NCBI RefSeq assembly: GCF_036669915.1
Contig: NC_089317.1
Coordinates: 1,871,571 to 1,935,570 of the forward strand
Reading direction: 5' to 3'
Length of the DNA stretch: 64,000 nucleotides
Origin: Pocillopora verrucosa
Taxonomy: Eukaryota; Cnidaria; Anthozoa; Scleractinia; Pocilloporidae
The translations under genes and the position numbers were made by a program. Position 1 is the first letter of the stretch. Every line of letters starts with the position of its first letter. The notes under the pieces are model-generated. The model was not told the DNA's origin. It saw nothing but the letters and a program-made list of their open reading frames with translations, and did no database searches. Shown piece after piece: positions 1-13,262 of this stretch.

Positions 1-689
1 TTGTTAAAAGGAATGTTGTCAACGGTAAAAACAATATTCTAACAACTTGGACAAAATTTGACAGTAGAGTTAAGTGTTGACTTCAAGTTGTCTCTATCCT
101 GATGAAGATTTCTGCTCAAGCTGTGGAAACATCACTCACTTCTACTGCAAACAGCACTTTTTGGTACCTCTCTCACAAGTTTAATTCAATTTATTAGCTT
201 TGCCAACAATACATACAATGTGGAACATGGGAAAATTACAATAACATAATGGACAGGCAACCACAATAGTGATATCCAATTACTGTGGTCCCAGGAGTAT
301 TAAAATAATTAAAACAATTACATCAATGATTAATAATTATGAACAATGTGGAGTTGGTGTTGTTTTCAGGCTGCTACATGAATTAAATTTTGTACAGATA
401 GTTTTATAAGTCCTGGGATTGTCAATGTCATAGATATCTTGGAGTGCAGTTGAATAATGACGCATCAAAGCACGTTTGAAGTTATTTACATTGTTCATAC
501 TTAGGTTAAGCTTGTTTGACAGAGTGTTCCAGATTATTATTTTTCATAAAACAGGATGATCAGAATATATGATCAACTCCTGGGTTCAAACCATTTTATA
601 TGTCAAAAATACTGGTTGCTTGAAGGTGGTTGTCTCTAATGGGAAACAAGGTCAGGGACAATTGATCGTATATGAATACTCTAAACAAC

Positions 690-907
690 CTCACAGTTAA
701 CCCTTTAACTTCCAAGATCTGATTATTAATTCTCCCCTGTAGCTGCTACACATTCATTTGTCAATAAGTTAGAAGAATTTGGTGTTAGATCAAGATAACA
801 ACTTTTACTTGATGAGTTTGAATATTCTCATGAGCCGTTTGCTGGATAATGTTTAGATATTACAGGGAGAAGTTACATGCTAATCACTTTTGGGAGTTAA
901 AGGGTTA
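690..907. mobile_element. Dispersed MITE-like element, copy 1
   Basis: The segment begins with CCCTTTAACTTCCAAGATCT and ends with GGGAGTTAAAGGGTTA, so its ends are inverted repeats of each other. It has no coding capacity. The same ends flank copies near 1500-1716, 57690-57882 and 63050-63256. A short non-autonomous DNA transposon is the simplest reading; the transposase family cannot be told from sequence alone. Confidence 0.6.
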
Positions 908-963
908 AGGATTGAAGGAGAGCTTACTGTTCTATAAAATAGACTTGAAAGACTACAACCACT

Positions 964-1420
964 GTGCCAGATATAACAACAATTTTTTGTAATGCATCTG
1001 TACAGTATATATATCTACATCTCAATCTTTGCCTCCAAGGTAAGAGGATTATTCTTTCGGCCAGCATGGGAGATCTTAACAAAGGTCTAGTGCGATTGCA
1101 TTCAATTTTGGGTTTCTTTTATGAGTCAGGGACTCAGGAAATATCAGTTTAAACCTGAGCAAATTTAATTCAATTTCTCTGTGATTTTTGGATAAAAAGA
1201 AAACTGTTTCTTTGAATGTTATCAGTCACATATTAAAAATACTATAGTTTCTTTAATTTTCTTTTTTCCAGGGATACAACTTCAGACCTTTGTGGTTTAC
1301 AGTTAAATCAATGCTTCCTTCATCAAAGTTATACAAGTGAAGACATCTATATTATGAAAATAAAGACTGTTGCAATAGCAGAAAGTGAGTATCTTGCAAA
1401 TACTGTTATTCTGAATAAAT
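964..1420 (+). other. Possible 3' end of a plus-strand transcript
   Basis: A plus-strand frame from 964 ends in phase 1 at a donor (CTCCAAG followed by GTAAGAGG, junction at about 1038). A pyrimidine-rich acceptor (TTTTTTCCAG) precedes GGATACAACTT near 1272, where the frame continues for 11 codons to TAA. AATAAA-type signals follow near 1358 and 1414. This would give a 36-residue C-terminal peptide with no recognised domain. Chance is a serious alternative. Confidence 0.2.
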
Positions 1421-1499
1421 GCTAACATTGACCTGTAAATTGTTTTGAAAGATGTATCATTATTTTAAGGACAGTCCAGTTATTTCATTTACTAATGAC

Positions 1500-1716
1500 T
1501 TAACCCTTAAACTCCCATAAGTGACCAAGACAGAATTTCTCCTTACAATATCAGTACAATATTAAGCAGACAAGTGATGAGAAGCAAGAAAAATATCAAT
1601 TGGGGGATTATCACAATTGATCCAATACCAAATTCTCTTAATTAACTACAAAGGAATTGTATGACAGACTGTAAGGAGAATTACCAATGAGATCTTGGGA
1701 GTTAGAGGGTTAAGTG
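1500..1716. mobile_element. Dispersed MITE-like element, copy 2
   Basis: It starts AACCCTTAAACTCCCATAAG, contains the internal block GTGACCAAGACAGAATTTCTCC and ends GATCTTGGGAGTTAGAGGGTTA. It is strongly similar to the copies near 57690 and 63050 and shares its ends with the copy at 690. It is non-coding. Confidence 0.65.
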
Positions 1717-4700
1717 TATGACCTTGGTGCTAAAATGGCTCAAATTTAAGACAGACTAGTTAGAAAATATTTTATATGTTCTTGTTGTGTTTTGTAACTT
1801 TCCTGCTTCATGTATGCTTAAACTAGTTTTTTTTCCCTTGAATTTGTTAGTATTAACATGACTGATTGCTTAATGAAAGCTGACCCCTTTGCAGCAAATT
1901 TACATTGAAAAAACTATGAAAATACAAAATTATTTATATCTGTTTTGTTTCTGTCTATTTGGGAACAGTATAGAGCTATATCTTGACTGTTGCACTGTAT
2001 TTTAAGACTGACAGGAATCAAAGTTTTTTCCACTGTTGCAATAATTTGCAGTTTTGCTTTTGTGGAAAAATTATTATGAAAGTTATTTCTACATATGAAA
2101 TATAGGTTTAGCTTGGTATTCAAGTGTTATATACATCGTAGACAAGAAATAACATCACCAAAACAAACCACCCCTCCCTTCCCCTTCAAAAAATGTAATG
2201 AATAGTGTTTTTATTAGCTCCAAAAGCCACCCAATCACAAGGAAGACAAAACTTTTGCTGATTCTGATAAACTCCAAAGGATCGACTCATGGTAAACGCA
2301 GGTTTTTTTCCCCAAAATAGTCAAAGCAATGAATAAGTTCTCTGAAAGTATTTTAGTAAGAGCAGGGAGCAAATTTCCATGTTAAGTTAAATTTAAACCA
2401 AAACTAAGTCTTCTCAATGTCAACAATAAGAGTTTACAAACTTTACACTGTTTCCACATCGTTATAAAGTTTCTGACTGAGGGCCTAAATGATAGCTCAA
2501 GCATAAGATGTTTGAAAAAATTGGGTGAAATAAGCAATGTTCATATTGCTTGACTGACAACTGTTTACTGCGTCACATGCTCTTGAAATGTGACAAAGGA
2601 AGGTGCAAAGCTTACTTTCTATTAATCTTTCTAGATTTGAAGTTAATTAATTAATCATTTATTTAAATATGATGTCCATTTGCCAGAGGCAAACAAAAAA
2701 TTTCACGTGTGTTGCTCAAAGACTGTTTAAATCAATTGTGATTTGGTTTGTGTATGTCAATACACTGTATGTCAATACAATTTAATTCAACCGTGATATT
2801 TAGGGAGAAAATACTGGACGAATTTTAACCATTAGGAGAAGGTTTTAAACAGTAATCGTTAAACAAAATTGGATAAGTTGTGTCAAAACTAGAGCATGTT
2901 TCAGTGGTAAGCGAATTGCAAATTACTATTTCAACAAGTGTCTACCAAACAGAATCGAAATGATACTCTTTCTAGAAACTTTGAGCTTCGCGCGAATAAA
3001 CACTAGGTTGAGTCAATCTTGTGCACCAGTTAAAATGGTAGTCGTAGGTTGTATACAGATAGGAGTGGATCAAGGATACTCCCTAATGCGTCGCAATTAT
3101 TTAGAATCAAATTGTGACCGGTACTCAGAAAAATTCCGCTTCAGAGACAGATGTGAACGCGTCTTGTTTCTCCGCAATGGAAAAGGCACGGTTTATCTTC
3201 AAATCCCTTGCCTGCTACAAAATTTTGAGATGCCAAAATGAATGTTTACAGTTTTCTATTTGTTTGTTTATGCATTAGACTGAAGTTCTCTGCGTGTGCA
3301 AGCGTTTTTTGTTTTTGTTTGTTGTTGTTTTTTTTTACGCTAAGTTAAGGAACGCGCTTGGACAAAGGTCAAGACCGACGAAGAAAAGAAAACCTACATG
3401 CGCGTGCAGCGCGTGTCATACACTGCATACCGCGTCATATGATTTAACCAATAGGAGTACTGCAAACCGCACCACGCCAATTAGTATCACTATGGAAACA
3501 CCATTGATAACGCGTCGTGATAACTGCTCTTTTAAGCTGGAGTTCTGTAGATTTACTGTGTCGACGCTAGGCGTGTTGTATTTCTTGTGACAAGAGCGCA
3601 ACTCAAAAAAGAGTCAAACTAACAAGATTCCCTTCTAAAGCATGGAATAATAAGAAGTTGCACCAATGGGGATTCTCAACGGATGTGAAACTACAGTGGA
3701 AGGTGGATATGAGGTAACCGAAGCTTAGATAGATTGCATAGCTAATATCACAATGAGAGCCTTTGTTTTCTTGTGCCTGTTTCATTAGGATTCATGCGAG
3801 ACCGATCGATTAGATCTTCATGGATTGAATTCCATCTTGCAGTTCGCCTAATGCCAGGACTCCACTCCTTGATTCCGTCCTTGCTTAAACCAGGATTAGT
3901 TTAGACTTAGTAAGATGTAGGAATGAAAGTACGTTTATTTAGAAAATAACCGCAAAATGTTTGCAACTTGTTTCCCAAGAGGGGTAGGCTAGTTGCGAAA
4001 ATGTTCCCAACTGTGACGTTGTTTAACACATAAGAGTTTGTAAATTTTGATTGGCTTTGTTAGGAATTTAGTTCACATCTGCCAATTATGAAGCGCTAGC
4101 AAAATGATTTCCCAATGATTTCGCTTTTGTGCACGAGATACAAATGTATAAATGATTTTTGCGCCCCCCGTTGTTTCTCAGTTTATATTTCAATCAAATT
4201 GTACCAATTATCTGCAGAAATGTTGAAATGTTTTGATTTGGATTGTAATTCAAAAGTTTTCGAAGCGCATTTAAGTTGGTGTTTGTTTAGCCGTTTATAG
4301 TAGTTCCGATTGTCGCGGCTTCCGCCTGTTTAAGCAATTAGATTCGGCGACTTGAACACAATGTTAATCCGTCGTCGATGAGACTTCTTGAGATTGAAGA
4401 TTTAAATACATATAAAAATTATTTGATAACTATTAAACGCAAATAAATGCAAATTAAACCTTATTATGAGATTTAAAACTTAACACTGGTTTCTTAAGAC
4501 TGAAGAAAACTTTTAACATTTCCAATTCAATTGCATAGTTGTAAGGGTGTCACGATAAATGTTTACTCTTTAAGTTCGACTTGCAACAAGCTGCAACGTA
4601 GCAGATTGAGAACTGCAAATCACTGCGAGAAGTCTCTGGTTTGGTTTAAATGATAAATAAAGATTCTTAACGAATCTTTGATGCTCCCGAGTTGTCGAGC

Positions 4701-6482
4701 TTAAAGACTGTTATTGATGAAGATATTTGGAATTTAATTTACTTATTACTTTCATGTGAAGTGGACTACGCAAATGTGAAATATTTAATAGCGTAACAGC
4801 TCCTCAGTACATACACAATGCAAAAGATCAACAAATTGATATTCGTCTATATTGTGCATTTACTTGACTCCTTTGGTCGGCCTATTTTCTACCCTTTTCA
4901 ATCAAACTTTCGATCATTTAATGGCCTCACTTTCTACAGAGTTCTCTGCGGCCCAGCGGAAAAGCTTCTGTTGTGACGCGGAATCGAAAGGTCTGAGATT
5001 CGATTCTTCGTGGAGACTCGGATTTTTTCCTCGTGACAACACCAATACATCTTTCTTTAATCTTTCGATCTGCTTCTACTACTTGATCTGCCGCATGATG
5101 GTGAGAGATTAGTTTACATGGCCTCTCTTGAGACCTTTCTGGAAGAACCATCTAGTTACAAAGCCTTTTTTTCTTTCATTTCCTTTTCATGTGGGATCTA
5201 CTAAAACTTAAGTTCGTACAAACCACTTCGTGGAAAACCTGAAACGATGTGCACTATTTTCTTCCACCGCTACGAGCCTACCTTTCTTGAAGAGTGGCGC
5301 CGCTGAAAAAATATACCCTAGCCTACCATAGGCATATTCTGAAAAAAAAACGACAGCTTTGTGCCAAGCGCATGACAAACAGTCAATATTTCCCTATGGA
5401 TCAACTTTTGTGAAGATTTAGTCTCTAATTTCTTACATCTCACGCACTCGCGATGTCTATTATGCTTCTTTATCACTTCTCGTTTTCCATTTACTCCGGT
5501 GGAATCTCTCCATTGTTTAGTGTTTAAGTTATTTTTTCCGTCTCTTCATCGTGAGCTCCAGCCCAGTATTGTTGCATCTGTACTCAATAACACGATAATC
5601 TGAGCAGAAGTGCCGCTGGGGTTATGACGATCTTTGCGGGAAATTTTGTTTGTGTCGTTCTAAAAAAGATTTCGACCCAGGAGTTTATTTTTCAAACACG
5701 TCGGAGTATAACGAGCACGACTGGGACCCAACAGGCCACTGCAAAGCCTCACTGATTGACACGCAGACTGTTATATTACAGGGTGGTGGTCAAACTGACG
5801 TGAATATTAATTTGATTGATTAACAATTCACTGAATTGCAATTGTCATGCTGTCAAATTGTAGCAAATCAGATCGCTGGGTGCTAAATTTGAGTGTTTTG
5901 AAATTTCCTCAAGAAAACAATAGTTACCAGCGTAGCACATAAGACCTTTGCTGATTTGTTTGTTTGTGAGAAGTCTTCCAGAAACAGACAATTAATTTCC
6001 ACGGCTCGCCTGTCTCTCATATCTCACCGTAAATGTGGCTGCGCAAACTATAATTGCTCCGCAAAATACGCGGGTTGAGATCTGAGCTATAATGCGGAAG
6101 TCTGTTTTTCCCAAACGCTGCGCGCTTTCTTGGTTTTCATTGTAATGTACGCAACAGTCAGCCGTTGTTTCACGAATATGAGAAATTAATTCTAAGTTCG
6201 AGGCATCCTTTATCTCACAGTAAAGAATATTCCATTTTTTAGTCTCATCCTATTACAAAAGTGCAAACGTTGAAAAAATAGCTTTCGCACACGAAGTAAG
6301 AAACATAAGGAAACCTAGAAAAAACCTAACAACCAATCTACTGTTGATATTCATGTCCTTGTAAAATATCTGGTGACATCCTAAACAAGTAAACAAGGAG
6401 CTTTCGCATAAGATACTTGGAGAACCTTGACAAAACTACACCGTCTTTCTACTGTTAATATTCTTGTCAATGTAACATCTAA

Positions 6483-6578
6483 TTCTTGATCAAGTAGAGA
6501 GCAAAAGAACAGTTCAAAGAGGTAAAAGTTCAGTCTCTTGAAGCATCTTCAAGATCGTCATCATCCCTCGTGATGTTC
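6483..6578 (-). pseudogene. Degenerate terminal exon of the left unit
   Basis: The minus-strand acceptor TCTTTCAG precedes GAACATCACGAGGG at 6578. Entered in phase 1 it reads GTSRG and then leaves the frame kept by relatives at 15564, 36536 and 39796, which read GTSR..RVDDDL. Compared with the 15.5 kb copy it has lost about 14 nt, so the frame is destroyed. I read it as a decayed terminal exon. Confidence 0.45.
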
Positions 6579-8061
6579 CTGAAAGACATGAAGAATGCAG
6601 TGCGTTTACTTAAATATGTTTATATAATTTTGAGTTGTCAAAACCTTAAATCCGTGTACAAACGTGGTGGCAGTGAAGATGTTCATCTGCAGTTTCGCCG
6701 AGGATATCTTGTATTTTGCTTTTGCCACCTGAGATGGTTTTCAATTCTTTTCAATCGTTAAGATTTTTGAAAAGTTTGCTTTCACTAATGATATAATTAC
6801 GGCCAAAAAATGCATGGCACTTTGGTTAAATAATTCATTGGAATCACTGATTTTCATGATAATGTGAAATATTTTTTATCCAGGCCATCATAGAGAAAGA
6901 TGATATGATTAATAACATCCCCACAGAATCAATATACTATTTATCAGAATAAAGAGAGAAGAATATAGGATTTTATCAACTTTGACTGTAATAGCTTACT
7001 TTTTTCCCTTTAATCCTAACAGCACAAAGTTGTCTTAAAAAAATTGTAATGAAGATTGTTCGAAGTTTTACACAGTTATTCTTCATACGAGATTTACCAA
7101 CCTACGAAGTACTGGTTACAAATGTAACTCTATGAATCATAATATTGATACATCTAAAACATCCTTCTTAAAAAAAAAATGGAAGCATACACATTTCGTG
7201 CACTCAAAACATCGAAACAGATCTTTTGCCCATGATTAAGTCGCTTCAAGAAAGTTCATAGCATGGATCAAAAAAAAATTATCACAGGCACACATTTGTA
7301 CAACAACTTATTTAACAGTCAAAACAACAAAGATATTCTACTGTAGAGAAGAAGGCCTCTTCTCTCCTTGTCTTCAAGGTTTCATAAATTATTCTCTTAT
7401 ACAAGCTTGGTTATTAAAAAGTCATTGAAATATTATTATTTTTTATCTCTCATTCCTTAGTAGTGAAACATTACCCTTCAGAAAAAAAGCACTACATTTT
7501 CACACGCTCGAAGTAACACGGAATAATTTTGGGTGCGGTAGAAATCGAGGAACATATTAAATCACAATTTCATTTTACTGTTCTGATGTTATTTACTCTT
7601 GTCACAGAAATGTGGGCATGAGTATTCCCACTTAAGAGTTACGTCAGGAGCTTGAAATAAGCTTTTATTTGTCAGTTAAGATGTCTGCCATTCACAGGGC
7701 TACAAAGTTTGTGGGTGTCGAATTTATTAATGACAAACTGCTTTCTGTGACTGCCGTTTGCATCATGTTTCGTGTAACATTTTTGAGACATTATTTGCAA
7801 CTTTCGAACAAACATTTAGCAGAATTTTCTAAAAGTAAATAATCTTTGTGCATGTAATGTGAATTTTCAATCGAATTTCATTTGCGATAAAACAGATAAG
7901 AGAGAGAGAGAAGCAGTGCACATAACTGTTACTCATTCCGCCATTTTGAAGCATGTATTATCAAATTAACTATAAACGTTTCCAGAGTTTAAAATGATCG
8001 ATTATACTTTGGTAAATTTGGTTTGCAAAGAAGAAATTTTCATAGGATAATACACCGAGTG

Positions 8062-8234
8062 ATTTAAGCCTATGAATAGCACGAAAGTTCGTATAACAAT
8101 TTGCTTAAGTTATCTCTGAATGAGGCTCTGGGTTGATGCATTCCAAGCGAACATGGTGGAAGGATAACCTTCGACATTATTATTTCTCGTTCAATAAATA
8201 TCGCACTGGCACGAACTGAAATGGTGTATAGAAT
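8062..8234 (-). other. Phase-1 open segment behind an acceptor, conserved in both left copies
   Basis: On minus, CACCATTTCAG precedes TTCGTGCCAGTGCG. From there a phase-1 frame stays open for about 50 codons to a stop, including MSKVILPPCSLG and HQPRASFRDNLSKLLYELS. The duplicate copy near 12310-12490 keeps the same acceptor and frame with scattered replacements (MSKGFILPYSLG, HQPRASLKDNLSKLLYELS). It may be a terminal exon for the Lys-rich first exons upstream, but no CaaX box is present and the exon-1 phases do not all fit. Confidence 0.25.
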
Positions 8235-8858
8235 CGAAAGCAGCGACGAAATGCCCCCTTCGCACAAACAAGCCTGTCCAAAAGAGGAAACTGCGGTGTT
8301 ATAGCTCGAAACTTTTCTGAGACCAGGTTAAAGCGGCAAACGAACACAACAAAAATTACTTATGGTTTTTAAATAAGCAAACTTCTAACCTTTTCAGATT
8401 AAAGGATTCGCCAAAGTAACATTTGAGAAAAAGAAGCATGTTGAATATGTCAGAAATATTGAAAAAAATACGACCGTGGGCATGATGTTATTGAGATACT
8501 TCTTCGTCGATGAACTCAAACTATGTGGTTGTCTGAGTCTCGCCCATTGACGCACGAGGTAAAAATTTTCTAGTTTCACACAGAATTTAGATATGTAGCT
8601 CAGGCATGTTTGAGTACCGATTTACTTCAGGTTTCTAAATGAACGGTGGAATTCGAAAAAACTTAGGTGAAGGCCAAAACTGAATAAATTTTCTCCAGCT
8701 TGATAACTCGCTCTGACACGTGGCGATCGAAGCCGACCGCCATTTTGAACAAACGACTTGCCTTCGAAGCAGGAAAGGATTTTGCGAGAGAAATCTTGCT
8801 TGAAAAAAGAACTGACGATTTCAAAATGAAAAGTTCAAGTAGTAAAGATCTTACTCAC

Positions 8859-9053
8859 CCGTTTACTACTTTTTTTTGTCTTCTTCTTTTTTTTTTTTTG
8901 GTCTTTTTCTTTGTCCTTTTCTTTTCTTTTTACTTGTGCATCTTCTCCGGTGGATCTTGTCTGTTGGGTCTTTCGATAATTCGCATCTTTAGTTTTGGTA
9001 TTAGGTGACACTACGCGGTCAGTTTTTTTTTTTTTTTTTTCGTCATCGGACAT
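8859..9053 (-). CDS. Lys-rich first exon, MSDDEKKKKK type
   Basis: The exon runs from the ATG at 9053 to a GTGAGTAAG donor at 8858 and encodes 65 residues. It reads MSDDEKKKKKTDR, then SPNTKTKDANY, a match to the cluster head (compare GNSTRDASY), then a highly charged lysine tail ending KKTKKSSKR. The donor is in phase 0, unlike the phase-1 donors of intact members, and long A runs make the frame fragile. No micro-exon with a CaaX box was found downstream. It is either a diverged paralogue or a decaying one; the product would be a small, very basic intracellular protein. Confidence 0.35.
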
Positions 9054-9889
9054 GTTTCTTTCTTTTCACCTTCCTTTTTTCAGAACCTGTAGCAGCAGGA
9101 GCTTTAGCAAACGTGTTTAGGGACCACGGAAAATACGCAGTTTATCATGAATTATGGGACTCTGTTAACGTGCAGAACTAACTTGCACCATCATGGGCGC
9201 GTGATTTTTACGATACTTAACCTCTGACCAGTATGATCGCGTCACTAATTAATTCTAGTGATTCTCATTTTTGAAACATCAATTGTAATTTTCGTACCGC
9301 ATTTGTTACTGTGACTTGGTGATGAAATCTTTGCGGAATCATTCCTGGATGTTTCAGATTAATGCACACTTTTAGAATCGTGATTACATGGTTTTTGCGT
9401 AGCTGTTTCCCTTTTTTTTTCAGAACAGGGCGCGCTTCGCATACGTTAGACGTGGAGGAAAACGTCGCCTTGAAACTTCAAAAGCGTGACTTCGTTCGCC
9501 AGAAACCATGTATCGAGCAGTTTTTAAACTCAGTATTACTGTGAATAACAAATTTTTAAATCTGCTTTGTGCTAGCGTTTCGACTATCTTTTGGCAAGAG
9601 TACCTTTTGGAGTGCCTTTAAATCTTGTTGACGCATGTTGATGAAGTGACCGCGCTCCAAATTTATGCAACCTCCTGCTAGAAATAGGCATTGTCTCGTG
9701 CTCGGCACTCATGCTTTACAAACGTACTAATCTTTTCGTGAGAGATCTCTCTAGTCAGTTTCGATGAAATTCTTCCATTAAAATGCTACAAAGTTCAATT
9801 TAAAGCGATTGGTGGATAGTGGAAGGATCGCATCCGCCATGTTGAACACAGCGGTTGAGAGGTTGTGGGAAAAGAAGGGCTTTTGCAAA

Positions 9890-10135
9890 AATGTTGATCA
9901 GTAAAACTTGAAAACTTACCTTGAATCATTGAGCAGAACATATGACTACACGAAACTGCAAAGGTGAAGGAAGCGAACTTTCTTGTTGGTTGCAAGCGTT
10001 TCAAAGCCAGTTTTAGAGAACCTTCGCGAAGTGGAAGTTTTTATAGCGGTCTTCGCATTTACAAGACTTGGTTGCATGGCGATGGTAGCTAGTGTCCTTT
10101 GTCGAGTTTCAAAAGATGCATGATTTACCAAGCAT
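9890..10135 (-). pseudogene. Broken copy of a Cys-rich CaaX gene (10.1 kb)
   Basis: From 10135 the frame reads MLGKSCIF, then TGA, then NSTKDTSYHRH. This aligns with the intact gene at 34665 (MPGKSCACCNSTKDASYHR), with TGA standing where the last Cys of the CACC motif should be. The exon-1 donor is lost. The micro-exon at about 9920-9950 keeps its acceptor and donor, but a deletion has removed the CWCVLL coding part. Two independent breaks make it a pseudogene. Confidence 0.65.
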
Positions 10136-11084
10136 GTCAAGGCTTAAGTTAAGGATAGAATAACAAGTCTGCAGTTCCTCGAATGTCAGCTGAAATCCTC
10201 ACTGATTGACACACAGACTATTATAGTACAGCGCGGCGAAACTGACGAGAATCTTAAGTAGATTGATTAACAATGCACAATTCATTGAGTTGCAATTTTC
10301 ATGCTGTCAAATTGTAGCGAATCAGATCGCTGGGTGCTAAATTTTAGTGTTTTGAAATTTCCTTAAGAAAACATTGGAAACCAGTGTAGCACATCAGATC
10401 TTTTCCGATTTGTTTATCTTAGAGAAGTCTTCCAGAAATCGACAGTAAAATTCCTTGGCTCGCTTGTCTCATGTTTTACCTCAAATGTGGTTGCGCAAGC
10501 TATATTTGCACCGCAGAATACGCGGGTTGAGATCTGAGCTATATTGCAGAAGTCTGTTTTTCCTTGTAATCTGCACGGCAGTCGGCCGTTGTTTCACTAA
10601 TATGTGCCCTCAGGTATGGTTAGAAATCTTCTAACAAGGTTCGTGGTCAATGTCATTATTACAACTTGTTTCGCAAATTTTTGGTCTTTGATTTTTAAGC
10701 GATGTTTGGTCGCTTATGATTAAATAACTAATTGATAGATGCGCGCAAAATATCGTAGAACAAGGTTTCAAGCGTGCTCGACATCAAATGATGTCTGTTT
10801 TGTAATTTCGTAGCCAAAATGAGTGAGCTATCTGAGTTTTAGGCGCTTATAATTCAGCCTAGAATACCTAAATTTTTTTTGTTTAAAAAGCAGCTTTCGC
10901 TTACTAAGAAAGTCAGAGAAACCTAGAAAAAACGTAACAACTAATCAACTGTTAATATTTATGTCCTTGTAATATCTAGTGACATCCTAAACAAGTAAAC
11001 AAATAGCTTTCGCATAAGATACTTGCAGACACTTCAAAAATACCACAGTCTTTCTACTGTTAATATTCTTGTCCTTGTAACAAC

Positions 11085-11182
11085 TAATTCTTCATTAAGT
11101 AGAGAGCAAAAGAACAGCACAAAGAGGTAAAAGTTCAGTTCTTAAAGCATCTTCAAGATCTTCATCGTCCCTCGTGATGTTC
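11085..11182 (-). pseudogene. Degenerate terminal exon, copy B
   Basis: The acceptor at 11183-11190 precedes GAACATCACGAGGG. Phase 1 reads GTSRGTMKILKML and then a stop, so the RVDDDL frame kept at 15.5, 36.5 and 39.8 kb is lost. It is the duplicate of the degenerate exon at 6578. Confidence 0.45.
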
Positions 11183-13108
11183 CTGAAAGACATGAAGAAT
11201 GCAGTGCGTTTACTTAAATATGTTTATAGCATTGAGTTATCTAAACCTTAAATCCGCGTACAAGCTTGGTGGCAGTGAAGATGTTCATCTGCAGTTTCGC
11301 CGAGGATATCTTGTATTTTGCCTTTGCCACCTGAGATGGTTTTCAATTATTTTCAGTAGTTAAGATTTTGTAAAGTTTGCTTTCACTAATGATATAATTA
11401 CGGCCAAGAAATGCATGGCACTTTGGTTAAATAACTCTTTGGAATCACTGATTTTCATGATAATGTGAAATATTTTTTACCCAGGCTGTCATAGAGAAAG
11501 ATGATATGATAAATAACATCTCCACGAAATCAAGAGACCATTTATCAGAATATAGAGAAAAGAATATAGGAATTTATCAACTTTTACTGTAAAAGTTTAC
11601 TTTTCTCCCCCCAAATTCAAACAACACTCAGATGAATAACACACAAAGTTGTCCTAAACAGATTATAATGGTCATTGTTCTAAGTATACACAGTTATTCT
11701 TCATACGAGATTCACCAACCTACAAAGTACTGGTTACAAATGATTCTATGCATCATAATATTGATACATCTAAAATATCCTTCTTGAAAAAGAAATAGAA
11801 GATAAAAACTGTGGTGTCAATGGAAGCCTACACATTTCGTGCACTCAAAACATCGAAACAGATCTTTTGCCCATGATTAAGTCGCTTCACATCATTAGAT
11901 AGTTCATAGCATGGATCAAATAAAATTGTCACAGGCGCACAGATTTGTACAACAACTTATTTAAGAGTCAAAACAACAAAGATTTTCTGCTGTAAAGAAG
12001 AAGGTCTCATCTTTCCTTTTGCATCATGTTTCGTGTAACGTTTTTGAGACATTATTTGCGACTTTAGAATAAACATTTAGCAGAATTTCATAAGAGTAAA
12101 TAATCTTTGTGCATGTAATGTGAATTTTCAATCGAATTTCATTTGCGATGAAACAGATAAGATATAAAGAAGCAGTGGATATAACTGCTACTCATTCCGC
12201 CATTTTGAAGCATGTATTATCAAATTAACTATAAACGTTTCCAGAGTTAAAATGATCGGTTGTACTTTGGTAAAATTTGGTTTGCAAAGAAGAAATTTTC
12301 ATAGGATAATACACCGAGTGATTTAAGGCGATGAATACCACGAAAGTTCGTATAACAATTTGCTTAAGTTATCTTTGAGTGAGGCTCTGGGTTGATGCAT
12401 TCCAAGTGAATATGGTAGAATGAAACCCTTCGACATTAACATTTCTTGTTCAATAAATATCGCACTAGCACGAACTGAAATGGTGTATAGAATCGAAAGC
12501 AGCGACGAAATGTCCCCTTCGCGCAAACAAGCCTGTCCAAAAAGAGGAAACTGCGGTGTTATAGCTCGAAACTTTTATGAGACCAGGTTTGAGCGGCAAA
12601 TGAACACAACAAAAATTACTTGTGGTTTTTAAATAAGCAAACTTCTAACCTTGTCAGATAAAAGGATTCGCCAAAGTAACATTTGAGAAAAAGAAGCACG
12701 TTGAATATGCCAGAAATATTTAAAGAAATACGACCGTGGGCATGATGTTATTGAGATACTTCTTCGTCGATGAACTCAAACCATGTGGTTGTCTGAGTCT
12801 CGTCCATTGACGCACGAGGTAAAAATTTTCTAGTTTCACACAGAATTTAGATATCTAGCTCAGGCATGTTCGAGTACCGATTTACTTCAGATTTCTAAAT
12901 GAACGGCGGAATTCGAGAAAACTTAGGTGAAGGCCAAAACTGAATACATTTTTCTCCAACTTGATAACTCGCTCTGACACGTGGCGATCGAAGCTGACCG
13001 CCATTTTGAACAAACGAATTGCCTTCGAAGCAGAAAAGGATTTTGCGAGGGAAATTTTGCTTGAAAATTTTCAAAATCAAAAGTTCAAGTAGTAAAGATC
13101 TTACTTAC

Positions 13109-13262
13109 CTGTCCACTATTTTTTGGCTTTTTTCTCATCCTTTTTTTGAACCTGTGCATTGTTTCCGCAGGGACAGCTTTGGGTCTGGCTAGGTGTTTTA
13201 TAAATTGCTTCTTTAGTGTTGGGATTTGGTGTCACGTTGCGCTCATTCTTTTTAGGGGGCAT
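13109..13262 (-). pseudogene. First exon MPPKKNER, Lys-rich, stop before the donor
   Basis: The exon starts at 13262 and ends at a good GTAAGTAAG donor in phase 1 (51 codons plus one base), matching the cluster phase. It reads MPPKKNERNVTPNPNTKEAIY, then SQTQSCPCGNN, then a run of lysines. A TAG at codon 49, two codons before the donor, cuts the chain at 48 residues. The head aligns with TKDASY of other members. It is the duplicate of the exon at 9053, which has a different frame at the donor. Confidence 0.4.

Larger units (their letters stand above)
1..5700. other. Left flank without a convincing gene
   Basis: Short open frames occur on both strands (for example 2960-3241 and 3294-3590 on plus), but none shows a recognisable domain, start context or conserved paralogue in the window. 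The stretch holds two copies of a dispersed terminal-inverted-repeat element (about 690-907 and 1500-1716). A doubtful plus-strand 3' end lies at about 964-1420. None of the cluster's MP/MS head exons or CaaX micro-exons was found here. Confidence 0.5.
5745..10194. repeat. Segmental tandem duplication, copy A (about 4.4 kb)
   Basis: The start (CACTGATTGACACGCAGACT near 5750) recurs near 10197 and 14437, and landmarks recur in the same order across copies A and B. Examples are the CTGAAAGACATGAAGAATGCAG block at 6579, 11183 and (variant) 15565, and the CCGCCAT motifs. The copies differ by many substitutions and indels, so this is an older duplication than the one at 36-42 kb. Both copies carry broken cluster genes. 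Confidence 0.8.
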
